Of a stretch of 16,369 nucleotides of DNA, positions 8,053 through 15,104 are shown one piece after another (position 1 is the first letter of the stretch; every line of letters begins with the position of its first letter). The notes below the pieces were generated by a model. It was not told where the DNA came from. It searched no databases and was given only the letters and a program-made list of their open reading frames with translations. The DNA lies in assembly GCA_023422695.1 (NCBI GenBank), contig JAFAGN010000108.1, positions 1 to 16,369 of the forward strand, written 5' to 3'. The DNA comes from Pseudomonadota bacterium. GTDB taxonomy: Bacteria; Pseudomonadota; Alphaproteobacteria; Sphingomonadales; Sphingomonadaceae. The position numbers and the translations under genes were made by a program.

Positions 8053-8607
8053 ATGGCCACCCTGGCAGACTCCGCCGGCACCGCCGGCCCGCGTTATACC
8101 AAGGTGGCCATCTGGCTCCACTGGCTGATCGGCCTGGCCGTCATCGCCAATATCGGCCTCGCGATGCTGACCGAGGACATGCCGCGCGAAACCCATCGCG
8201 CCGCGATGGACATTCACAAGGCGTTGGGCATCGCCGTGCTGGCGCTGACCGTCCTGCGTATCCTGTGGCGCCTCGGCCATAAACCGCCGCCGCTGCCCGC
8301 GGCGACGCCAGCCTGGCAAAGACCGCTCAGCAAGATCGTACATTTCCTGTTCTATGCGCTGCTGATCCTGCTGCCGCTGTCGGGCTGGGTCTGGATGTCC
8401 GCGGCGGATCGGCCCATCAATTTCTTCGGCCTGTTCACGATCCCGACGATCGTCGCGCCGAACGAGGGGCTGGCCGATGTGATGCACGACCGGCACGAGG
8501 TGCTGGGCCTCGCCATGCTGGCGCTGGCCGCGATCCATATTCTGGCGGCGCTCAAACATCAGTTTGTCGATCGGACCGGGTTGATCGGGCGGATGAATCC
8601 CTTTTGA
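8053..8607 (+). CDS. cytochrome b561 (CybB/YodB type)
   Basis: This inner-membrane di-haem b cytochrome has four predicted helices (about 18-40, 55-75, 92-115, 145-168) and 184 residues. It probably moves electrons between quinol and a periplasmic acceptor; E. coli CybB acts as a superoxide:ubiquinone oxidoreductase. Candidate haem ligands are His23, His55, His148 and His162. The 14-residue spacing of the last pair and the position of the first pair fit the E. coli CybB pattern. The ATG at 8053 is chosen because GAGGAG (8037-8042) overlaps the sapC stop and lies 10 bases upstream; the GTG at 8044 is too close to it. This arrangement implies co-transcription and translational coupling with sapC. 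It ends 20 bp from the convergent SDHAF4-like gene. Confidence 0.92.
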   Translation: MATLADSAGTAGPRYTKVAIWLHWLIGLAVIANIGLAMLTEDMPRETHRAAMDIHKALGIAVLALTVLRILWRLGHKPPPLPAATPAWQRPLSKIVHFLFYALLILLPLSGWVWMSAADRPINFFGLFTIPTIVAPNEGLADVMHDRHEVLGLAMLALAAIHILAALKHQFVDRTGLIGRMNPF

Positions 8608-8633
8608 CGGCGGCGTCGGGCGCGGCGTCAAAA
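8602..8633. repeat. inverted repeat spanning two convergent stop codons
   Basis: TTTTGACG (8602-8609) and CGTCAAAA (8626-8633) are perfect 8-bp arms around a GC-rich 16-nt centre. The arms contain the stop codons of the cytochrome gene (+) and the SDHAF4-like gene (-), both of which end in a Phe codon followed by TGA. In either direction the RNA would end in A residues instead of U residues, so it is not a classical terminator. It could still separate the two convergent transcripts. The symmetry partly reflects the shared Phe-stop ending. Confidence 0.45.
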
Positions 8634-8837
8634 ATCGACGGCGATGCCCTTGAGTTCCCAGTCGCCATAGCGCACCGGATTACGTCCGCCGGGCTGGTCC
8701 TCGGCCTTTTCCTCGCGGATCGGCGCGGGCGATGGTACGGGACTGGCGGCCCAATCGGCAGGCGCCTTCACATGCGCCGGACGTTTAGCCGCTCGCGGCG
8801 TTCCGCCGATCGTTTCTGTTTCGCTGCCTTCGGTCAT
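8628..8837 (-). CDS. DUF1674 protein, SDHAF4-like succinate dehydrogenase assembly factor
   Basis: This is a 69-aa protein ending in the signature of the DUF1674/SDHAF4 family: GGRNPVRYGDWELKGIAVDF, in which RYGDWE, KGI and the terminal DF are the diagnostic residues. In mitochondria and bacteria this factor assists maturation of the flavinated succinate dehydrogenase subunit SdhA. The N-terminal 45 residues are rich in Ala, Pro and charged residues and are likely disordered, as is common. The start is ATG 8837, with AGGAT seven to eight bases upstream. The gene is divergent from rsmB, a recurrent arrangement in alphaproteobacteria as I recall it. Its ribosome binding site lies in a palindrome that also serves the opposite strand. 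The sdh genes are not in this window. Confidence 0.85.
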   Translation of the reverse strand: MTEGSETETIGGTPRAAKRPAHVKAPADWAASPVPSPAPIREEKAEDQPGGRNPVRYGDWELKGIAVDF

Positions 8838-8845
8838 AATGCGTA

Positions 8846-8855
8846 TCCTATAGGA
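8846..8855. promoter_or_regulatory. palindrome giving a Shine-Dalgarno to both strands
   Basis: TCCTATAGGA is a perfect 10-bp palindrome in the 55-bp gap between two divergent genes. Read on the plus strand, AGGA (8852-8855) lies six bases before an ATG at 8862. Read on the minus strand, AGGA (8849-8846) lies eight bases before the SDHAF4-like ATG at 8837. Because both ribosome binding sites are this close, the two divergent transcripts must start within or beyond each other's leader and so probably overlap. It could also be bound by a regulator, but no evidence bears on that. Confidence 0.5.
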
Positions 8856-8861
8856 ATTTTG

Positions 8862-8900
8862 ATGCCTCTCGCCAACCTTCCCGACCATCGTCATGGCTGA
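8862..8900 (+). CDS. 12-codon leader ORF coupled to rsmB
   Basis: This short ORF encodes MPLANLPDHRHG. It has an AGGA Shine-Dalgarno at 8852-8855 with ideal six-base spacing. Its TGA (8898-8900) lies just past the rsmB ATG (8893-8895), in a different frame, within the string ATGGCTGA. The rsmB ATG itself has no recognisable Shine-Dalgarno, so ribosomes may be delivered to it by termination of this leader. There is no codon signature of an attenuator. The peptide itself may have no role. The call rests on geometry alone; conservation in related genomes would decide it. Confidence 0.4.
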   Translation: MPLANLPDHRHG

Positions 8901-10194
8901 TCGGCAACGCCGCCCCAAGCAACGCGGGCATAATGACCCCGATCCGGCGGGCACCGCGTCGCGCCGTGCCGCGCTGCGGCTGGTCGACGCGATCCTGCGC
9001 CGCGGCGACCCGCTCGATGTCGCGATGCACGCTGCGGCGCAGGGGCTGACCGGCGCCGACCGGGCCTTTGCCGTCGCGATCGCGTCGGAAACGCTGCGCT
9101 GGATGGTCGATATCGACGCGCTGATCGACGGGGCGACAGCGCAGATCCTGCCCGAAGACGTCAAATCGCGCGCGGTGCTGCGGATCGCGCTGGCGCAGCT
9201 GCTGGTTCTCAAAAGCCCCGCCCACGCGGTCGTCGCAACCGCGCTGCCACTCGTTGCCGGCGGGCCGCGGCGATTGGTCCACGCGATCCTGTCGCGCGCG
9301 CAGCAGGACGAATGGCGGCTTCCCGACCGTGCCACCCTGCCCTTGGCCACCGCCGAACGATGGGCCGAACAATGGGGTCTGGCGATGGTCGAAGCCGCCG
9401 AGGCCGCGTGGAGCGCGCCGCCGCCGATCGACCTCAGCTTCGCCGCCGAACCCGGCGCGGAAGAATGGCCCGAAGCCGACGCGCTCGCGCCGCGCCATCG
9501 CCGCCTGCCGCGCGGCCAGGCGGTCGAATCGATGCCGGGCTATAATGAAGGCGGCTGGTGGATACAGGATCTGGCGGCCAGCCTGCCCGCAAGGTTGCTC
9601 GGACGCGGCGAAGGCCGTTCGGTACTCGACCTGTGCGCGGCGCCCGGCGGCAAGACGATGCAGCTGGCGGCCGCCGGATGGAATGTCACGGCGGTCGATG
9701 CCAGTGCCAAGCGGCTCGAACGGCTCAGCGCCAATATGGTGCGTACCGGGCTGGCGGCAGACATTGTGCAGGGTGACATCCGGTCATGGACGCCCGCGGC
9801 CCCCGTCGATGCGCTGCTGCTCGACGCCCCGTGTTCGGCCACCGGCATCTTCCGGCGGCATCCCGATGTGCTGCACCGGATCGAGCAACGCCAGATCGAC
9901 GAAATGGCCGCGCTGCAAAGCGAATTGCTGGGCCGCGCCGCGCGCTGGGTCAAGCCCGGCGGCACGCTGATCTATGCCACCTGCTCGCTTGAGCAGGCCG
10001 AGGGTGAGGATCAGATCGCGGGCTTTCTGAACCGGCGCCCGGCGTGGACGGTCGACCCGGTACGAGCAGATGAGTTGCCCGCGGCCATCGCTCCGGACGC
10101 GAACGGTTTCATCCGTACGCTGCCCGGAGTCTTGAGCGATGCAGGCGGCCTTGACGGATTCTTCGTGGCGCGATTGCGGGCGCCGTCAAGCTAA
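8893..10194 (+). CDS. rsmB: RsmB/NOP family 16S rRNA (cytosine-5) methyltransferase
   Basis: This SAM-dependent RNA m5C methyltransferase is most like RsmB (Fmu), which modifies C967 of 16S rRNA in E. coli. Residues about 22-150 form the NusB-like RNA-binding domain typical of RsmB. The Rossmann methyltransferase domain follows: motif I LDLCAAPGGKT (245-255), the acidic ribose-binding loop VTAVDASAKRL, motif IV DAPCSATG (311-318) with Cys314, and motif VI ATCSLEQAEGE (362-372), whose Cys364 is the expected nucleophile. Motif IV has Ala where most members have Gly (usually DAPCSGTG). The length of 433 aa is normal. ATG 8893 lacks its own ribosome binding site and overlaps the end of a small upstream ORF. 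The gene ends 23 bp from the convergent DUF885 gene. Symbol by family; the target site is not proven. Confidence 0.9.
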   Translation: MADRQRRPKQRGHNDPDPAGTASRRAALRLVDAILRRGDPLDVAMHAAAQGLTGADRAFAVAIASETLRWMVDIDALIDGATAQILPEDVKSRAVLRIALAQLLVLKSPAHAVVATALPLVAGGPRRLVHAILSRAQQDEWRLPDRATLPLATAERWAEQWGLAMVEAAEAAWSAPPPIDLSFAAEPGAEEWPEADALAPRHRRLPRGQAVESMPGYNEGGWWIQDLAASLPARLLGRGEGRSVLDLCAAPGGKTMQLAAAGWNVTAVDASAKRLERLSANMVRTGLAADIVQGDIRSWTPAAPVDALLLDAPCSATGIFRRHPDVLHRIEQRQIDEMAALQSELLGRAARWVKPGGTLIYATCSLEQAEGEDQIAGFLNRRPAWTVDPVRADELPAAIAPDANGFIRTLPGVLSDAGGLDGFFVARLRAPSS

Positions 10195-10210
10195 GGCTTC
10201 ACCGGCGCCC
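10178..10210. terminator. hairpin at convergent gene ends (possible bidirectional terminator)
   Basis: GGGCGCCG (10178-10185) and CGGCGCCC (10203-10210) are perfect 8-bp GC arms. The 17-nt loop contains a second small stem, AAGC (10188-10191) with GCTT (10196-10199), stacked on the first. The left arm overlaps the last codons of rsmB and the loop holds its TAA. The DUF885 stop on the other strand lies eight bases beyond the right arm. There is no U-tract on either side, so termination would need Rho or be partial; a role in RNA 3'-end protection is equally possible. Confidence 0.45.
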
Positions 10211-10217
10211 TCATCCC

Positions 10218-11939
10218 TCAGAATACCGCCTTCGGCGCCTCTTCCTTCATCATCGCGGCGCGCACCATCGGGATCGGGGGACCGCCGTAGGACAGGAATT
10301 CGTCGTGGAACGCCTTCCACTTCGTCCTGTCGCCTTTGGTCCAATCCTCGCGCAGTTTGCGGATCATCAGCTTGCCGAGCGTGTAGTTGAGGTAGAGCGG
10401 ATCATAGGTGCCGCGCGCCGCCTGTTGCCGCGCATTGCCTTCGTCCTGATAGCATTGCTCCTTGAACAGCTTCTCGCTGTCCGCAACGGTCATGCCCTTG
10501 GTGTGCAGGCCGATCGCGGACAGATAGCGGCAATTGCGCAGCAATGCGTTCGACAACTGGCCGATGTGCGTTTCGGCATCGCCCTCGCCCAGCCCGGCAT
10601 CCCACATCATTTCTTCGGTATAATGCGCCCAGCCCTCGGCGAAGGCGTAGCCGACGAACAGTTTGCCAAAGATGCTCTCGGCGCGGTTCGAGTGCAGGAA
10701 GTTCAGGAAATGCCCCGGCCAGACTTCGTGGACCGAAGTGAACATCAAATCCTTGCGCCCCGGCACGAAATCGGCGCGCGTCTGCGTATCCCAGCTCGGA
10801 TCGGGCGGCGAGATATAATAGACCGACGGCAGGCCTTTTTCATACGGCCCGGGGATGTCGATATAAGCACTGTTCTGGCGGTTGTACGGCGGTGATTCTT
10901 CGACCTGCGCTTGTTCGGTGCCGGGGATCGAGACCAGATCCTTTTCGACCAGAAACGCGCGCAGCATCGGCAATTGCCGCCGCGCTTCGGCGACCGGACC
11001 GTCGGCGGGCTTGTCGGCGCCCATCTTTTTCATGCAATCGGCGATCGTCATGCCCGCGGCATAGGTCGCGCAGGCCGCTTTCAATGCGTCCTGATTGCGC
11101 TTCAGATCGGCCTGACCGATCCGCTCCAATTCTTCGAGCGAGGTATCGACCCCCTCGTTGGTCAGGATCAGCTTGGCGAATTTGTCGGCGCCCAGCGCAT
11201 AGCCGTCGGACGTCCCCGGCTGCGATCCGACATATTTTGCCAGATCGGTCATCGCCGCGCCGGCCTTCGCGGCGGCTTCGTCGAACTGCTTCTGCAGCGC
11301 TTCGTCCTTCACCTCGGCAAAGGCGGCCTTGGCGTCGCCGGTGTAATAGTCGGCAAAACCGCCGAACCCGGCGGTGCCATATTTGACGAAGGTCGCGGGC
11401 AGCGGCAGCTTCAAATTCGCCTTGATCTGCGCCGCCGCGGCAGGGACCTTTTCGGCATAGGCGATGAACGCCTTCATCCGCGTCGTCGCGTCGGCATAGG
11501 GCCGCGCGATATAGACATTGGGATCGAGCGCGCCGGTGTAATAGGAGGGGTTCTTCGCCGCGTAATCGGTATCGCGCAGGAAGAACAGCTGCCCCTGCGC
11601 GACATGCACCAGATAATCGCGCTCGAATTTTTCAGCCGCGGTCATTTCGCCGTCAAAGGCCTTGGCATCGGCGATCGCCTTTTCGAGAAAAGCGGCTTGC
11701 TTTTCCAGCCCTTCCGGCGACCAATCGGGCAGTTGCCCGTCAAATTCATGCTTGCCCTGATACACCGCAAAATTCGGGTTGAGCGGAAAATAGCCCGCCA
11801 AAAACTGATCGCGAAACTCGGTCCAGTTCTTTGCGCTCGGCGCCGTGGCCGATTTGTTGTCCGACGCATTGCAGGCGCTCAGCACCAATAGGGTGGCGGC
11901 CATCGCTGCGCCGCCAAAGCGGGCAAATTTGCGTGTCAT
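10218..11939 (-). CDS. DUF885 family metallopeptidase-like lipoprotein
   Basis: This 573-aa protein has a lipoprotein signal: basic MTRKFARF, a hydrophobic run and the lipobox LSAC with lipidated Cys23. It should be anchored in the outer or inner membrane facing the periplasm. The DUF885 domain fills the rest. It holds the putative zinc-peptidase motif HEVWPGH (404-410, HExxxGH with Glu405 as base) and EGWAHY (435-440), which supplies the third ligand position. A specific peptide substrate is not known for most members. ATG 11939 is chosen over the upstream start at 12032 because AGGGAG lies eight bases before it and the signal peptide begins there. It is divergent from the MFS gene, 129 bp apart. 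A tryptophan sits at a motif position where other members vary. Confidence 0.9.
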   Translation of the reverse strand: MTRKFARFGGAAMAATLLVLSACNASDNKSATAPSAKNWTEFRDQFLAGYFPLNPNFAVYQGKHEFDGQLPDWSPEGLEKQAAFLEKAIADAKAFDGEMTAAEKFERDYLVHVAQGQLFFLRDTDYAAKNPSYYTGALDPNVYIARPYADATTRMKAFIAYAEKVPAAAAQIKANLKLPLPATFVKYGTAGFGGFADYYTGDAKAAFAEVKDEALQKQFDEAAAKAGAAMTDLAKYVGSQPGTSDGYALGADKFAKLILTNEGVDTSLEELERIGQADLKRNQDALKAACATYAAGMTIADCMKKMGADKPADGPVAEARRQLPMLRAFLVEKDLVSIPGTEQAQVEESPPYNRQNSAYIDIPGPYEKGLPSVYYISPPDPSWDTQTRADFVPGRKDLMFTSVHEVWPGHFLNFLHSNRAESIFGKLFVGYAFAEGWAHYTEEMMWDAGLGEGDAETHIGQLSNALLRNCRYLSAIGLHTKGMTVADSEKLFKEQCYQDEGNARQQAARGTYDPLYLNYTLGKLMIRKLREDWTKGDRTKWKAFHDEFLSYGGPPIPMVRAAMMKEEAPKAVF

Positions 11940-12068
11940 TCTTCTATCTCCCTGGAATTCCCTGCGATCGCTTCTGGCACCCGCGCCGACCGGTGGCATC
12001 CGATAATCGACGAACGGCACCAGCAACGCCACTGGACAGCGGCAAAAAGCCGTTTAGGGCAAAGCGCG

Positions 12069-13382
12069 ATGGCGACGATCCCCCCACCCGAAGGCGAAGA
12101 ACCAGTCATGCCGGACGCCACCGCCAAAGCCCCCTCGCCGCTCAGCTTTCCCGATTACCGATATTATTGGCTGGCGCGCTTCACCGCAGTGATGGCGACG
12201 ATGGCGATGGTGGTGGTCATCGGTTATCAGCTCTATGACACCGCGCGCACCGATTACGGCATGTCGATCCGCGAGGCGTCGTTCCAGCTCGGGCTGCTCG
12301 GGCTGGTCCAGTTCGTCCCGTTGGCGATCCTGACCCCCGTCGCAGGCTGGGTCGCCGACCGGTTCGAGCGGCGCAAGGTTGCGATCTTCGCCAACATGAT
12401 CGACCTTGCCATCGCGGTGCTGCTCGGCTGGTTCACCTGGACCGATGGGTTGACCCTCCCGATCCTGTTTGCACTGGCCGCGCTGCACGGCGTCGCGCGT
12501 GTGTTTGTCGGTCCCGCGATGAGCGCGATCGCGCCCAACATCGTTCCGCCCGCTGTCCTGCCGCGCGCGATCGCGATGAGCAGCATCGCGTGGCAATCGG
12601 CATCGGTCGTCGGCCCCGCCGCGGGTGGCCTCATCTATGCTGCGCACCCCGCGTCGGTTTACGTCTTTGCCGCGATCCTGCTCGCCGTTTCGGCCTTTAC
12701 GATCAGCCGCGTGCGCCCGGTGCTGCCGCCCCCCAGCGAGGTACGCCGCCACCCGCTGCGCGAAATGGCTGACGGGCTGCAATTCACCTGGCGCGAGCGC
12801 TTCCTGCTTGGCACGATCACCCTCGACCTGTTCGCGGTGATCCTGTCGGGCGCGACCGCGCTGCTGCCGGTGTTTGCGCGCGACATTTTGCAGACCGGCT
12901 CGGAGGGGCTCGGTTTCCTGCGCGCCGCTCCTGCGGTCGGCGCCGCCGTCGTCGCGCTCGGCCTCGCTTTCCGCCCGATCGAACGCAATGTCGGGGTGAA
13001 GATGCTGTGGGCGGTCGCCGCGTTCGGCGCCGGTACCGTCGCCTTCGGCTTTTCAACCAACTTCTTCCTCTCGCTTGCCTTGCTGGTGCTGATGGGCGCT
13101 GCCGACATGTTTTCGGTCTTCGTCCGCGGCACGCTGATCCAGCTCAACACGCCCGACCATATGCGCGGCCGCGTTAGCGCGGTGTCGGGGCTGGCAATTT
13201 CGGCCTCGAACGAACTTGGCGAAATGCGCGCCGGGTCGATGGCGGCGGCGCTCGGGCCGATTCCGGCAGTCGTTTTTGGCGGCGTGGCGGCGATCGGTGT
13301 CACCGCGCTCTGGGCCTGGCTGTTCCCCGAGCTGCGGCGCGCCCGAACCTTCGAACCCCAATTCAAACAGTCGGCGGATTAG
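12069..13382 (+). CDS. MFS transporter (MFS_3 / EntS-like)
   Basis: This is a 437-aa inner-membrane transporter with about 12 predicted helices in two halves and a cytoplasmic N-terminal tail of about 28 residues. The loop GWVADRFERRK (93-103) between helices 2 and 3 matches the MFS motif A pattern. The middle loop, about 205-230, is basic. LSFPDYRYYWLARF at the start of helix 1 resembles the MFS_3 family, whose characterised members include the enterobactin exporter EntS. Drug or siderophore export by proton antiport is the likely general role. The substrate is unknown, and no siderophore genes are nearby. ATG 12069 has a TTTAGGG about ten bases upstream; ATG 12108 is possible. It ends before an AT-rich stretch upstream of the next operon. 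Confidence 0.88.
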   Translation: MATIPPPEGEEPVMPDATAKAPSPLSFPDYRYYWLARFTAVMATMAMVVVIGYQLYDTARTDYGMSIREASFQLGLLGLVQFVPLAILTPVAGWVADRFERRKVAIFANMIDLAIAVLLGWFTWTDGLTLPILFALAALHGVARVFVGPAMSAIAPNIVPPAVLPRAIAMSSIAWQSASVVGPAAGGLIYAAHPASVYVFAAILLAVSAFTISRVRPVLPPPSEVRRHPLREMADGLQFTWRERFLLGTITLDLFAVILSGATALLPVFARDILQTGSEGLGFLRAAPAVGAAVVALGLAFRPIERNVGVKMLWAVAAFGAGTVAFGFSTNFFLSLALLVLMGAADMFSVFVRGTLIQLNTPDHMRGRVSAVSGLAISASNELGEMRAGSMAAALGPIPAVVFGGVAAIGVTALWAWLFPELRRARTFEPQFKQSAD

Positions 13383-13428
13383 CGCCAAACCATTCGCCGC
13401 ATTTGACCTTCATCCCGTCTGATGGCTA

Positions 13429-13456
13429 TTGTCAATTTAATTAATTGAGTTATCTT
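13429..13456 (+). promoter_or_regulatory. putative sigma-70 promoter with palindromic spacer
   Basis: A -35-like TTGTCA (13429-13434, 5/6) and a -10-like TATCTT (13451-13456, 4/6) are 16 bp apart in the only strongly AT-rich stretch of the window. The spacer is dominated by the inverted repeat TCAATT-TAATT-AATTGA (13432-13448), which includes TTAATTAA (13437-13444). This would start transcription near 13463, about 47 nt before the hydrolase ATG, and would drive the hydrolase-cysK-sleB operon. The repeat sits where a repressor would block the polymerase, but AT-rich DNA makes short palindromes common, so the operator reading is tentative. Confidence 0.5.
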
Positions 13457-13509
13457 TCACTCACCCGTCACCGCGGCTCCCCCTCTCTCGCTTCGACGGA
13501 GTGACCGCC

Positions 13510-14178
13510 ATGCATGACCTGACTATCCAGCATAAGATCCTGACCATACCCGGCCTCAACAACAGCGGCCCGACCCATTGGCAAAGCCTGTGGGAACGAC
13601 GGTTCGCCCATTGCGAGCGCGTTGAACTCGGCCAATGGGACGCCCCGGACAAGAACCTGTGGGTCGACCGGATTGCCGCCGCGATCGACGCCGAGCATGA
13701 TCCCGTTCTGATCGTCGCGCACAGCCTCGGCTGCCATGCTTTCGCCCACTGGTTTGCCGATGCCAGCAGCGTTGCCCGTGACCGGATCGCTGGCGCTTTG
13801 CTCGTCGCGCCGCCCGATCTAGGCCAGCTGCGCGGCAAACATCGCCTCGCCGGTTTCACCGACTCGCCCGCCCTGTCGTCGCAAACGCCGATGATCGTCG
13901 TCGCCAGCGATGACGATCCTTATGCCAAGACAGCCCATGTCTGGCGCCTGTCGCGGCACTGGGACGCACGTTTCGTCAATGCCGGGCCGTTCGGTCATAT
14001 CAACGCCGACTCGGCGATCGGCGACTGGCCTTATGGACAGTATCTGCTCGCCTCGTTACAACCCGCGCCGACGCCGGCCCTGGCGGACGAGGCGCGCTGG
14101 CTGCGTGCCGCCGACTGGCCAAATCGCGTCCGCCGCGACCCGCGGTTCGAATTCAACGAAAGAGCGCACCGATCATGA
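13510..14178 (+). CDS. RBBP9/YdeN family alpha/beta hydrolase
   Basis: This 222-aa cytoplasmic serine hydrolase belongs to the small RBBP9/YdeN alpha/beta-hydrolase group. ILTIPGLNNSGPTHWQ at 10-25 is the family's N-terminal signature. AHSLGCHA (70-77) holds the nucleophile Ser72, ASDDDPY (132-138) the acid (probably Asp136) and GHIN (162-165) the base His163, so the triad is complete. Natural substrates of this family are poorly known. ATG 13510 is chosen because GGAG (13498-13501) lies eight bases upstream; the GTG at 13501 would overlap that site. The last bases form ATGA with the start of the cysteine synthase gene, so the two are translationally coupled. Residues 183-222 form a basic C-terminal extension of unknown use. 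Confidence 0.88.
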   Translation: MHDLTIQHKILTIPGLNNSGPTHWQSLWERRFAHCERVELGQWDAPDKNLWVDRIAAAIDAEHDPVLIVAHSLGCHAFAHWFADASSVARDRIAGALLVAPPDLGQLRGKHRLAGFTDSPALSSQTPMIVVASDDDPYAKTAHVWRLSRHWDARFVNAGPFGHINADSAIGDWPYGQYLLASLQPAPTPALADEARWLRAADWPNRVRRDPRFEFNERAHRS

Positions 14179-15095
14179 AAGCCAATTCGATCCTCGACAC
14201 CATCGGCAACACGCCGCACATCCGCATGGGCAAGCTGTTCCCGGGCGCCGAAGTCTGGGTAAAGTCGGAGCGCAGCAATCCCGGCGGATCGATCAAGGAT
14301 CGGATCGGCCTGGCGATGATCGAGGCGGCCGAACGCGACGGCAGCCTCCAGCCCGGCGGTACCATCGTCGAGCCGACGTCGGGGAACACCGGCATCGGCC
14401 TGGCGATGGCCGCCGCGGTTAAGGGCTACAAGCTCGTCCTCGTCATGCCCGAAAGCATGTCGATCGAGCGGCGTCGCCTGATGCTGGCTTATGGTGCGAC
14501 CTTTGACCTGACCCCGCGCGAAAAGGGCATGAAGGGCGCGATCGAGCGCGCGATCGAGCTGGTCGAAACGACCCCGGGCGCGTGGATGCCGCAACAGTTC
14601 GAAAATGAAGCCAATATCGACGTGCACGTCCGCACGACCGGTCCGGAAATCCTCGCCGATTTCAAGGACACGCCGATTGATGCGATCGTCACCGGCGTGG
14701 GTACCGGCGGTCACATCACCGGCACCGCGCAGTTCCTGAAACAACATTGGCCGAACCTGAAAGTGTTCGCGGTCGAGCCGCTGGCATCGCCGGTCATTTC
14801 GGGCGGCCAGCCTGCGCCGCACCCGATCCAGGGCATCGGCGCCGGTTTCATTCCGCGCAACCTCCACACCGACCTGCTCGACGGAGTGATCAAGGTCGAT
14901 GCCGCCGACGCTAAAAATTACGCGCGCCGCGCCGCGACCGAGGAAGGGATGCTGGTCGGCATCTCGTCGGGCGCGACCCTTGCCGCGATCGCGCAAAAGC
15001 TGGCCGAGCTGCCCGCGGGCAGCCGCGTGCTCGGTTTCAACTATGACACCGGCGAGCGCTATCTGTCGGTCCCCGATTTCCTCCCGGAGATCTGA
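14175..15095 (+). CDS. cysK: cysteine synthase A (O-acetylserine sulfhydrylase)
   Basis: This PLP enzyme makes cysteine from O-acetylserine and sulfide in the cytoplasm. At 306 aa it has normal length. GSIKDR (38-43) places the PLP lysine at Lys41. The substrate loop TSGNTG (68-73), the PLP-phosphate loop GTGGHITG (176-183) and SSGA (264-267) complete the set. The first loop reads NPGGSIKDR instead of the NPxxSVK(D/C)R seen in enterobacterial CysK, a variant also found in alphaproteobacterial and plant-type enzymes. CysK rather than CysM is favoured by the long middle region with ESMSIERRR. The start overlaps the hydrolase stop (ATGA), and the SleB-type gene follows after 9 bp. It is not next to cysE or sulfate-assimilation genes. 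Confidence 0.93.
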   Translation: MKANSILDTIGNTPHIRMGKLFPGAEVWVKSERSNPGGSIKDRIGLAMIEAAERDGSLQPGGTIVEPTSGNTGIGLAMAAAVKGYKLVLVMPESMSIERRRLMLAYGATFDLTPREKGMKGAIERAIELVETTPGAWMPQQFENEANIDVHVRTTGPEILADFKDTPIDAIVTGVGTGGHITGTAQFLKQHWPNLKVFAVEPLASPVISGGQPAPHPIQGIGAGFIPRNLHTDLLDGVIKVDAADAKNYARRAATEEGMLVGISSGATLAAIAQKLAELPAGSRVLGFNYDTGERYLSVPDFLPEI

Positions 15096-15104
15096 GGCCC
15101 GACC

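Noticed and set aside
8835..8840. CATAAT as a -10 box for rsmB
   Set aside because: No acceptable -35 hexamer lies 16-18 bp upstream, so I did not list it as a feature.
8847..8875. A TTGGCG-17-TATAGG promoter on the minus strand for the SDHAF4-like gene
   Set aside because: Its -10 box overlaps the Shine-Dalgarno and would leave a leader of about three bases, so it conflicts with the better-supported ribosome binding site.
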